A stretch of DNA of 40,927 bases from Planctomycetia bacterium (lineage in GTDB: Bacteria > Planctomycetota > UBA8108 > UBA1146). The notes below the pieces were generated by a model. The model was given only the letters and a program-made list of their open reading frames with translations. It searched no databases and was not told where the DNA came from. Below, piece by piece: positions 33,453 to 40,927 of the stretch. Position numbers and translations under genes: made by a program. The first letter of the stretch is position 1. Each line of letters opens with the position of its first letter. The stretch is from assembly GCA_012269595.1 (NCBI GenBank), contig JAAXJX010000031.1, positions 1 through 40,927 on the forward strand, read 5' to 3'.

Positions 33453-36400
33453 ACGCTCTCCCAGAATGACCTCAAACTCCAGAGTTTCGGTGCCGCGGAC
33501 GATCTGCAGTCGCACTGTTTCTCCGGGCTTCAATTCTTTGAGCAGTTCTGAATAGCCACGAAGGTCTTCGACCTTCTGATCATTCAGCAGAAGAAGACGG
33601 TCTCCTGCCCTCAGACCCGCCGCTTCCGCGGGTGAACCGGTAACCACATCCTCAAAGAGAACTCCTGCCAGCGAGTCGGTAAAGTCCGGAACCGTTCCCA
33701 GATATACCCTGCGGCTTCCACTCGACCTCGGTGCAGGACGGGCTGAACCGTCACCCAGAGTAGAGGTCAGCGGTTCGATCCGGTTTCCCAGATAACCCAA
33801 TGTTTCATTCAGCCATTGGTAAACGAGAACCAGACCATCCCCATTGATCTTTTCGGCGGTATCACTCGGACGATGAAAATCTTCATGGGCCCCGGTGGTC
33901 AATTGAACTCCGGGGATTCCCAATCGATGGAACATCACATGATCGGATCCGCCGGGATCTTCATTCACGGAGGTCGCCTTGATGCCGGTGGTGAACCCCA
34001 CACCCCTGACGATATGCACCCACTCTGTGGCAGTCCCGGCTCCCAGGACCAGCAGTGATCCGTCCTGATAACGTCCAACCGCGTCGATACTGATGGCAGT
34101 CAGAGATTCCACGAGGGGAATCACGCACCCTCCGGAAACCAGACGCTGGGAGCCTTTCAGCCCCCACTCCTCTCCAGACGTGGCGACGAAGAGAATCGGG
34201 CGCTGGGGGCGGACGGTTCTTTTCATTTTGCGGGCAACTTCGACCATGACCGCTACTCCGGAGGCATTGTCATCCGCTCCCGGGTGCAGTTTCCCCTCAT
34301 TGCCAGCGCGCACATCGGGCCAACCCCGGCCCAAATGATCGATATGAGCCATCACGACCACCGGTTTTTGGGAGAGTGCAGGGTCCGTTCCAGGGATCAT
34401 TCCCAGGACATTTTCCAACTGCAGTGATTTGCCCTGATCATCGGTCACACTCCAGCGATCGATGTAGCTGCCGTCGGGAGCGGCGGGCTCGAGACCCATC
34501 TCTTTGAATCGATCGCCGATCCATTGGACCGCCCGAGCCAAACCCTCTGATCCATTTCCACGCCCCTCCATCTCTGGAGAGGTGAGTAGCCGAATGTGAC
34601 TGAGCATCTTTTCCGGATCCAGAAGTTGTCCCGGTTTACCCAGAGGGGTTCGCTCCGGAATCGACATGGAGGGAGGTGTATCCATCACACTCATGGAGAG
34701 GGCTGATCCGGTAGCCGGCCATTGCCCCTTGATAAAGTTGCTTGGCTCAGAACCCTTGAAGGCCAGATAGGAGTACTTGCCGTAGTGGGGCAACTTTCTT
34801 CCGAGCCCGGGAATCGCTTCGGAAACGGGCGAGGTGACCCAACCCACAACCCTGCCATGGGCTTGATGAACACGAATGCCCGCAACTTCTTCGGCGTCGA
34901 ATTCTTCCTCTGGAATCGTCAGGGCCGTTTCAAATTCTTCTTCGGCCCTCACACTCTCCGAACCGAAAAACCAGAGGGCTTTGGTGGCTTCGATCTTCGC
35001 TTCTGCATCGGGGTCATTGTCCTCGATCACTTCGAAGTTGCCGGTGCGGGCCCACTGGGTCGCCACTTCTTTCCAAAGAGCCAGATCCGCGCTGTTCTGT
35101 GGCAGAACGATCAGCCCCTGATCGGTACCAAAAATGTCGCCCAAAGTAGGTGGGGTTTCTTCCGGCTCCAGTTTCCTGAAGACATCGAAGTGGGGATCGA
35201 TACGTACACTGACGACTCCTGGCCCCAGGTCCACGGTGACCCGACGGGGCACATCTTTTACAAGGGGAAACTCTACTGCGCTCCTCTTCCATTGATCGGA
35301 GTTGAGAGTCTTGAAATAGACAGGAACCCGTAACGGGAAGGGAGAGTCTTCCTGTACCTGTTGAAGAGTGATCTCCGAGCTATGGCTGCTAAAAAGAAAC
35401 TGCATCTTGAATCGGGGGGCACCGCTGTTCGTTGTCCAGTGCTCAACAAACTTGGGGATATCCCAATCTTCAGCGGTTGAAGCCTCCTGAAGACAATTCG
35501 CCAGATCCGAGAATGAGGCTTTCTTGTAGCGGAATCGCTGATAAAAATCGCTCAGCCCCTGCAGGAAAGACTCATCCCCCAATTCCCTTCGAATCATGTG
35601 CCAGAGCATCAGACTCTTTCCGTAACCGACCGCTTCGGTCGCCCCGGAGTGCCGACTGCGGAATTCGGTGAGGGGGAAGTCTTGGCCTTCCTGAACGTAG
35701 GATCCATATTTTCGCAGAACATCCCTGCGATACTCGTGACCGAGTCCGTCGACCTCTTTCATCAGGTGATCGGCCATATACGCCGTCAGCCCCTCACACC
35801 AATTTCCGGAATCGACATCGACGTAGACCGAGTTCCCCCAGTAGTCATGCAAGATTTCATGGGGATAAGACGATCGAAGGATGAAAGGGAGTCGGATCAC
35901 CTGTGGGCCCAGAAGTGTAAAGGACGGCATCCCGTATCCGGTCTCCCAAAAGTTTTCGACCAATGCGAACTTGGGCTGGGGATAGGGGCCGAGCATGTCA
36001 CTGTACATGCGGATGTATTGCTGACTTGCTTCCAGATATCGGGACGCAAGAGCCGAGTCGTCCTCCCGCAGGAATGCCATCAATTCGACGTTGTCGATGC
36101 GGTCCGTGTACTCAAAGAACCGGGCTGCAACGAGGTAAATTTCCTCTTGGGGTGATTCACACTTCCAGTGAACGCTGGTGCCCTGATCGTTACGTGAATG
36201 TTCTTCGCGTTTTCCCTGCGACACCGCATCCCAGCCCGCTGGCAAGGAAACCCTGAGATCGAAGGTGACCATCTCGCCTACAGGCTGAGGAATCCACGCA
36301 CTCGAACCGGCGAGAAAAACTCCCTGCTCCTCGATGGTTCCTGCCGTCGATGAAAATGATCGACTCGATCCGCCCCCCACTTCCTGTCGCTCTTCCTGAA

Positions 36401-36851
36401 TCACCCCTTTTGCACTCAATCGAAATGGAGCTCCCTCAGCGGGAGGAGTCCACAGCCATCGGTTGCGTGTGATTTCTGGCCTGGGGTCGATTCCGGGATC
36501 GTGATCCCTGGGGCCCTCGGAAACCCGGGTCAGGGTTCCAAACTCGGGAGGATCCACTTCCAATCCGGAGTGAAGGTCAAATTCGAGAGCCTCTTTCAAT
36601 ACACCGGGGGCTTCTGCTCCTGCGGGAGACAACTCGACCATCCACGAAATATGGCCCTTTACCGGCTGTAACTCGATTTCAGCACGAGTGTGCCAGAGGG
36701 TTTCTGAGTGGGTAGAGGGAGAGAGGCAAATCACTGCCAGTAACCATGGAAGTAGCACGAAACGGCCACCTTTCAGCGGTTTCCAGAGGGATCCAAACCG
36801 ACTTTCAGGCTCGGCCCGACCCTTTGACTCAGTTCCTGAGCATTCTCCCAT
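33450..36851 (-). CDS. Exported M1-M28 double peptidase with C-terminal PDZ domain
   Basis: 1133 residues. A basic N-terminus (about 30 residues) and hydrophobic helix (RFVLLPWLLAVICLSPSTHS) form a signal peptide. An M1-type domain has HEILH at 331-335 followed 18 positions later by the Glu of NWCEGLTAY (17 residues between, versus the usual 18). A middle domain of unclear function (about 560-760) follows. An M28 domain carries the zinc set: AHIDHLG (about 834), GADDNASG (about 860), GEEWGLKGS (about 895), SIDAVGRYQD (about 923) and HEDFHRPSD (about 990). A PDZ domain (GSPAEAAGLRAGDRLLLLN) ends the protein. It probably degrades peptides at the cell surface or in the periplasm. Each domain is known; I do not recall this fusion as common. 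Confidence 0.85.
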   Translation of the reverse strand: MGECSGTESKGRAEPESRFGSLWKPLKGGRFVLLPWLLAVICLSPSTHSETLWHTRAEIELQPVKGHISWMVELSPAGAEAPGVLKEALEFDLHSGLEVDPPEFGTLTRVSEGPRDHDPGIDPRPEITRNRWLWTPPAEGAPFRLSAKGVIQEERQEVGGGSSRSFSSTAGTIEEQGVFLAGSSAWIPQPVGEMVTFDLRVSLPAGWDAVSQGKREEHSRNDQGTSVHWKCESPQEEIYLVAARFFEYTDRIDNVELMAFLREDDSALASRYLEASQQYIRMYSDMLGPYPQPKFALVENFWETGYGMPSFTLLGPQVIRLPFILRSSYPHEILHDYWGNSVYVDVDSGNWCEGLTAYMADHLMKEVDGLGHEYRRDVLRKYGSYVQEGQDFPLTEFRSRHSGATEAVGYGKSLMLWHMIRRELGDESFLQGLSDFYQRFRYKKASFSDLANCLQEASTAEDWDIPKFVEHWTTNSGAPRFKMQFLFSSHSSEITLQQVQEDSPFPLRVPVYFKTLNSDQWKRSAVEFPLVKDVPRRVTVDLGPGVVSVRIDPHFDVFRKLEPEETPPTLGDIFGTDQGLIVLPQNSADLALWKEVATQWARTGNFEVIEDNDPDAEAKIEATKALWFFGSESVRAEEEFETALTIPEEEFDAEEVAGIRVHQAHGRVVGWVTSPVSEAIPGLGRKLPHYGKYSYLAFKGSEPSNFIKGQWPATGSALSMSVMDTPPSMSIPERTPLGKPGQLLDPEKMLSHIRLLTSPEMEGRGNGSEGLARAVQWIGDRFKEMGLEPAAPDGSYIDRWSVTDDQGKSLQLENVLGMIPGTDPALSQKPVVVMAHIDHLGRGWPDVRAGNEGKLHPGADDNASGVAVMVEVARKMKRTVRPQRPILFVATSGEEWGLKGSQRLVSGGCVIPLVESLTAISIDAVGRYQDGSLLVLGAGTATEWVHIVRGVGFTTGIKATSVNEDPGGSDHVMFHRLGIPGVQLTTGAHEDFHRPSDTAEKINGDGLVLVYQWLNETLGYLGNRIEPLTSTLGDGSARPAPRSSGSRRVYLGTVPDFTDSLAGVLFEDVVTGSPAEAAGLRAGDRLLLLNDQKVEDLRGYSELLKELKPGETVRLQIVRGTETLEFEVILGER

Positions 36852-36958
36852 CCCTTACACTGGAGAGCCATCGAAGAGTCCCAAACTGTGCTTCCCCATG
36901 CCCGGAACACGTCTTTGATGTTCAAATCCTGACCCACGAGCCATCTCATGGAGTGACG

Positions 36959-39358
36959 ATGAACGACTTTGACAAGGCTTTGATCCAATTAGCCCTCAAG
37001 CAAGGGCTGATTGACAAGGCAGCAGCCGAATCGATCGCCGAAAGCCACACTGCAGGCACTACTGTCAGCGCCCTTCTCATCGAGAAAGGTCTGCTGACCC
37101 GTGATCAAACCCAACGGCTGAGCCGGAGGATCCGGGCGACACTTCCACCGGAAATCCCGGGGTTTGAATTCATCTCTCCCCTGGGAGCGGGAACGACCAG
37201 TGTGGTCTGGAAAGCAAAGCAGGAGTCACTCGGCAAAATCATTTCACTCAAAGTCTTTCTCAACAGTGACAAGGAATCCGACTTTGAGGATCTGATCGCA
37301 GAAGCGAGAAATGCCGCCCGCTTGAACCACCCCCACATCGTCCACGCCCTCGATGCGGGCAAAACGGACGAGGTCTGCTGGTTTTCGATGGAGTATGTCG
37401 AGGGGGAAACCCTTCAGGACAAACTCAAGCGCAGAGGGCAACTCTCCGAGAGGGAAGTCAGCGAATTGGCGTTGTGCATCACACAAGCCCTGAACCACGC
37501 CCACAAAGCCGGACTTCTCCACCGTGACCTGAAACCTGCGAATATTCTTATCGCTGAAGATGGTACTCCCAAAGTCACCGATCTCGGGTTGGCTCTCGCC
37601 ACAGATCAGGCCCAGAATCTGGAGAAACAGGAACTTCTCAAGGGAACTCCACATTACATCTCTCCGGAACAGATCAAGGGTGAGAGCGTCGATGAACGCA
37701 GCGACCTTTATGCTTTGGGTGCAACCCTCTACCACTGCCTGACAGGCAAGCCCCCCTTCGAAGGGGATTCCAATCGGGAAATTCTGAAAAAGCATGTCCG
37801 TGAAGAAGTGATTCCGATCGTGACACTGTCTGGAAAAGAATCAAATCTCGACAGCCTTGTCGAACAGTTGCTCAACAAGGCTCCCGCTGACCGTCCGGGT
37901 AGCGCTGAAGAAGTCATCTCTCTTCTCAATGATCTTGAAAACTCGGGTGCTTCACCCCGCAAAGGGAAAAAGGCTGCTGCAAAAGCCCGACGTCCGCAGA
38001 GGGATGTCGATGCTCCTGCGGGTGGAAATCGTCAGGTCGGAGGCGCAAGCCGAGCCGACCTTCGAAGCCGTAAAACCCTGCTCACAAAAATAGGTGCGGG
38101 AGTCGGTGTTCTCATTTCAGTCTTCATGGTGATCTCTGCTGCATCCCAGGCCTCGAAAGGTCAGCCCAATTTTGAAGAGATGATCGATGATCGCCTCACC
38201 GAGATCAGCAAGATCAAAATCGAGCGACGAAAGAAAGCTGACCAGGAAGACTTTGACCGTCACGAGAGTGGAGCCAGAAGGGTTCTCACCACAATTCGGG
38301 CCAAAGATCAGGATATGCAACTGCGCGAATTGAAATTTGCCATCAAGAACTACGCCGATACCACTGCTGCAAAAGAGATGGTTGCCGATCTTGACGCACT
38401 CGAATCATCACAGGTTGCCGCAAGGCAGGCGGATGGTCGTGAAATGATGATGCAGGCCACCGGCATGGTCGAGTCCGGAAAAATCTGGGCAGCCATTGAG
38501 TACCTCGATGATCGACCGAAAAGCGCACGTCAGGATGAAGAACTGAATGTGGAAATTGAACGGCTGCTTTCGGTGTGGAGTGATCAGATCGACTCCCAGT
38601 ATGAAGCGGACAGCCAAAAAGCGGAGTTCCACCGAAATCGCCGTGAATTCGATCAGGCCCTCGCTCTGGTAGAAAAAATCCGTGGCTATGCAGATCCTGA
38701 CCTTGTCGCAGAAGCTGAGAAACTCGAAGAGCGGGTGATGGCGGAGAAAGCCGAGTTCGTCCGCGTCGAAAATGAAAAAAGATCTTCTGAGGAGTTGGCG
38801 GGATACAAAGCGATTTGGGCTGAGTACCGGAATCTGTCTCAAAACCGCGATATCAAAGGCATGATCAGTGCAGCGGTCGGACTCGACTCACAGATGGTCC
38901 TCGATGAAACCAAGTCCCGCATCAATACTGACCTGGAGGCTTTCCAGATCCTCGACGGATTCTTCAAGATGTCTCTCGAAGTTCTTCAGGAGAAGGGCGA
39001 CGACGGCAAGGAAGTCACTCTGGTTCGGATCCCTCTTGCCGGAAGTACCCGTGAACGCAAAGACAAGGGAGTGGTCGATCGAATCGATCGTGAAAATATC
39101 TGGCTGAGACTTTCTGATCAGAATGCAGTGATGCCCTTCAAGATCACCGAAGTAACCGATCGATTTATCTTCCAGCAGGTTGCCGACAAGTACGGGAAGA
39201 GTTCAGCCGAGTACAGGATCCCCATGGGATTGCTCGCTCTGTATCGGGGTGTACCGGATGTGGCGGGCGAACACTTTGCCGTACGTCAGGCAAAAGGTGC
39301 CATGCCCGATTCATGGCTGAATCTGTTGAAGTGGTATGAGGAAAACATCGGTAGCTGA
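36959..39358 (+). CDS. Transmembrane Hanks-type Ser/Thr protein kinase
   Basis: 799 residues from ATG 36959, with GGAG 5 bases upstream. An upstream open frame to 36746 overlaps the divergent peptidase gene and lacks kinase character. A helical N-terminus (about 1-65) has LIEKGLLTRDQ, like MshEN/GspE-type N-terminal domains. The kinase domain has a glycine loop LGAGTTSVVWKAK (about 76), the lysine in ISLKVF (about 97), HRDLKPAN (about 188, Asp190), DLG in place of DFG (about 208), GTPHYISPEQIKG and ERSDLYALGATLYHCLTGKPPF. A membrane helix (GAGVGVLISVFMVISAA, about 375-395) separates it from a long coiled-coil and Sm-like/beta C-terminus (about 400-799). The extracytoplasmic part is probably a sensor; the ligand is unknown. 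Confidence 0.92.
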   Translation: MNDFDKALIQLALKQGLIDKAAAESIAESHTAGTTVSALLIEKGLLTRDQTQRLSRRIRATLPPEIPGFEFISPLGAGTTSVVWKAKQESLGKIISLKVFLNSDKESDFEDLIAEARNAARLNHPHIVHALDAGKTDEVCWFSMEYVEGETLQDKLKRRGQLSEREVSELALCITQALNHAHKAGLLHRDLKPANILIAEDGTPKVTDLGLALATDQAQNLEKQELLKGTPHYISPEQIKGESVDERSDLYALGATLYHCLTGKPPFEGDSNREILKKHVREEVIPIVTLSGKESNLDSLVEQLLNKAPADRPGSAEEVISLLNDLENSGASPRKGKKAAAKARRPQRDVDAPAGGNRQVGGASRADLRSRKTLLTKIGAGVGVLISVFMVISAASQASKGQPNFEEMIDDRLTEISKIKIERRKKADQEDFDRHESGARRVLTTIRAKDQDMQLRELKFAIKNYADTTAAKEMVADLDALESSQVAARQADGREMMMQATGMVESGKIWAAIEYLDDRPKSARQDEELNVEIERLLSVWSDQIDSQYEADSQKAEFHRNRREFDQALALVEKIRGYADPDLVAEAEKLEERVMAEKAEFVRVENEKRSSEELAGYKAIWAEYRNLSQNRDIKGMISAAVGLDSQMVLDETKSRINTDLEAFQILDGFFKMSLEVLQEKGDDGKEVTLVRIPLAGSTRERKDKGVVDRIDRENIWLRLSDQNAVMPFKITEVTDRFIFQQVADKYGKSSAEYRIPMGLLALYRGVPDVAGEHFAVRQAKGAMPDSWLNLLKWYEENIGS

Positions 39359-39371
39359 TCTCTGCAGGTCT

Positions 39372-39962
39372 TCAGATCTGATCGCGAATCCGCTCCCAGT
39401 CTTCCGGATCATCCACGTCCTCGAGGATCATTGGGTTGTCCGTGACCTCATGGTGAAGCTTAAGGTGCGGCTGTCCCAACAAAGCCCTCAAGTGCTCTGG
39501 GCCACCTTCAGTGGCCAGTGAGGAGACCACTTCCTTGCGCACCATCACCGGATGCCCCCGTCTCATCTCATGGGACATGATCCAGGCATCGTGATCCGGG
39601 TGTTTGCGGCTACTTTCAACCAACCCCTGGACATCTGCTGCTGTAATTCCGACGACATCCACGGGATGGATCAACAGCAGATCCCATTCACCTGGCTCCT
39701 TGAGGCCGCAAATGATGCTGGAGACCGGTCCCCTCTCCGGATCGGCATTGTGGATCGGTTCAATCCCGAGTCTCTGACACTCTTTCAGCAGTTCAGGAGT
39801 ATGGCGCCCACCCACAACCGGAAAAACTTCATCGACTCCGCCCGCCTTCATGAGACGCACAAGACGCTCGATAAAGGTCTCTCCTGAAATCTCCAGTAGC
39901 GCCTTTGGTTGACCCAGACGCCTCGAATCTCCAGCAGCGGTGATGACACCACGAACCTTCAC
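39372..39962 (-). CDS. MobA/MocA-like nucleotidyltransferase (NTP_transf_3)
   Basis: 196 residues in the MobA/MocA fold: nucleotide-binding VITAAGDSRRLGQPKALL, IHNADPERGPVSSIICGL, and the metal-binding Asp in LLLIHPVDVVG; HPVMVRKEV is typical of the MocA branch. MocA and MobA attach CMP or GMP to the molybdopterin cofactor. Which nucleotide it uses is not settled by eye, and general sugar or alcohol NTP transferases share the fold. GTG 39962 overlaps the stop of the DinG-like gene as GTGA, so the two are co-transcribed. It converges on the kinase gene, 13 bases away. Confidence 0.8.
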   Translation of the reverse strand: MKVRGVITAAGDSRRLGQPKALLEISGETFIERLVRLMKAGGVDEVFPVVGGRHTPELLKECQRLGIEPIHNADPERGPVSSIICGLKEPGEWDLLLIHPVDVVGITAADVQGLVESSRKHPDHDAWIMSHEMRRGHPVMVRKEVVSSLATEGGPEHLRALLGQPHLKLHHEVTDNPMILEDVDDPEDWERIRDQI

Positions 39963-40927
39963 GGCAACATCTCTTCAACGTCATCGATGGCAAAGAAACC
40001 CTCGATGGAACTTTTTACCTCATCCCACTCCGCCTGAACTCTTCTGCAATCAGGCAGGCTGGACAAGAATCTTTTACCGTAGGGCCGCTTGATGATTCGT
40101 GTATCTGCGATAACCACCACTCCACGATCATCGATGGTACGAATCAGACGCCCAAATCCCTGCCTCAACCCGAGGACTGCCCGCGGAAGTGCAAGATGGG
40201 CAAAGGGGCTTTTCCCCCGTGACTCCAACTCTTCCGCTCTTCCCTGCTCCAGGGGATGATTGGGAATCTTGAATGGCAATCGGGGGATGACGACACAGGA
40301 AAGTGCTGCTCCCGGAACATCGATGCCTTCCCAATAGGACTGATTTCCCAACAGAACGGCTCTTCCTGAATCAACAAACTGGCGCAACAACTCTGTGCGG
40401 GGGGCTTCCCCCTGAACCAACAAGGGCATTCCCTGCGCCTGCAGTGCTGGACGAATCGTCTCGGCACATTTTTTGAGTGATCGGTGGGAAGTGAAGAGAA
40501 CAAAAGTTCTTCCGCGCGCCCCTCTCACCGAATCGAGAACGATCTCATGAATCTTCTTGTCATATCCCGATCGGTCTGGCTCTGGAACATCCTCGGGTAA
40601 TCCCAAAAGGACCTGTCGCGGCCAATCGAAAGGTGAGTCGAACTCCTCCTGGCGAAGACGCTCCCTTTCCACCTGTTCCCAACCCAGCCGATCCGCAAGA
40701 AAAGACCAGGATTCTCCCACTCTCAATGTGGCGCTGGTCTGGATCACCGTTGAGAGAGGGCGATACAGATGTTCTGCCAGCAATTCATCGACCTTCAGAG
40801 GAGCTGCCCTGAGCATGAGATGTTTCTGGGGGCGGCTCGACAATTCCACCCAGGGCTGAATCGCTCCTGAGGCATCTTTGACAAAATCGATGGCTCCGAT
40901 CTGCTCGACGACGGATCTTTTTGCGGA
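39959..40927 (-). CDS. DinG/XPD-type ATP-dependent helicase (C-terminal part; 5' end outside window)
   Basis: The frame is open to the right edge, so the first 40 per cent or more of the gene (with Walker A and the Fe-S region) is missing; about 322 residues are seen. The GTG at 40849 within WVELSSR is internal. The second helicase domain is clear: STVIQTSATL, TFVLFTSHRSLKKCAE, VLLGNQSYWEGIDVPGAALS, and motif VI LRQGFGRLIRTIDDRGVVVIADTR. This pattern is DinG/YoaA; Rad3-like XPD relatives unwind DNA 5'-3'. I cannot tell DinG from YoaA without the N-terminus. Confidence 0.88.
   Translation of the reverse strand, partial: SAKRSVVEQIGAIDFVKDASGAIQPWVELSSRPQKHLMLRAAPLKVDELLAEHLYRPLSTVIQTSATLRVGESWSFLADRLGWEQVERERLRQEEFDSPFDWPRQVLLGLPEDVPEPDRSGYDKKIHEIVLDSVRGARGRTFVLFTSHRSLKKCAETIRPALQAQGMPLLVQGEAPRTELLRQFVDSGRAVLLGNQSYWEGIDVPGAALSCVVIPRLPFKIPNHPLEQGRAEELESRGKSPFAHLALPRAVLGLRQGFGRLIRTIDDRGVVVIADTRIIKRPYGKRFLSSLPDCRRVQAEWDEVKSSIEGFFAIDDVEEMLP

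Noticed and set aside
36746..36958. N-terminal extension of the Ser/Thr kinase frame
   Set aside because: It overlaps the start of the divergent peptidase gene and lacks kinase-family character; ATG 36959 with a GGAG box is a better start.
39359..39371. Hairpin between the kinase and MobA-like genes
   Set aside because: Only a weak five-base stem can be drawn and it runs into the coding sequences.

Overview
This window looks like a chromosomal segment from a Gram-negative-type bacterium of moderately high GC content. It carries flagella, a bacillithiol-type thiol pathway, a selenocysteine system and cobalamin-dependent methionine synthase. The combination of BshA/BshB/BshC with FlhF/FlhG-type flagella, a sigma-54-like promoter, periplasmic-type proteins and a Hanks-type kinase points to a phylum other than Firmicutes or Proteobacteria, perhaps an FCB-, Acidobacteria- or candidate-phylum-like lineage. 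The sequence alone does not settle the taxon. I see no insertion sequence, prophage or CRISPR array, and base composition looks even throughout.

Layout. 1-417: 3' end of a MogA/MoaB-type molybdopterin gene. 387-4632 (minus): a four-gene operon, SAM methyltransferase > bshC > bshB > bshA, so a bacillithiol or modified-bacillithiol pathway. 4846-7059: priA, sharing a perfect inverted-repeat terminator with the convergent HU gene. 7722-11669: a selenium block with an exported DUF3108-like protein carrying two identical Cys/His motifs, selA, selD (itself a selenoprotein with an in-frame TGA at codon 17) and tRNA-Sec (selC). 11690-27344 (minus): a tightly packed flagellar operon in transcription order fliF-fliH-fliI-fliJ-fliO-fliP-fliQ-fliR-flhB-flhA-flhF-flhG-fliA, then a polytopic glycosyltransferase-like gene. 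Most junctions are stop/start overlaps, and a good sigma-54-type promoter lies before fliF.

27738-29020: CNNM/CBS membrane protein and tRNA-Ser(UGA). 29133-33436: a membrane-anchored coiled-coil protein and metH. 33450-36851 (minus): a large exported M1-M28-PDZ peptidase fusion, divergent from a transmembrane Ser/Thr kinase at 36959-39358. 39372-40927 (minus): a MobA/MocA-like nucleotidyltransferase and the 3' part of a DinG-type helicase running off the window.

The most unusual points are in the flagellar operon. FlhB ends before the NPTH autocleavage site and lacks its whole C-terminal cytoplasmic domain. fliG is absent from its usual place, while FliF carries an extra C-terminal helical stretch resembling the FliG N-terminal domain. 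Other points worth a second look are the methyltransferase coupled to the bacillithiol genes, the repeated Cys/His motif protein upstream of selA, and the M1-M28-PDZ fusion. Several genes appear to start at TTG (priA, fliA, fliP, probably flhF and the DUF3108-like gene), and the starts given here reflect ribosome-binding sites and overlaps.
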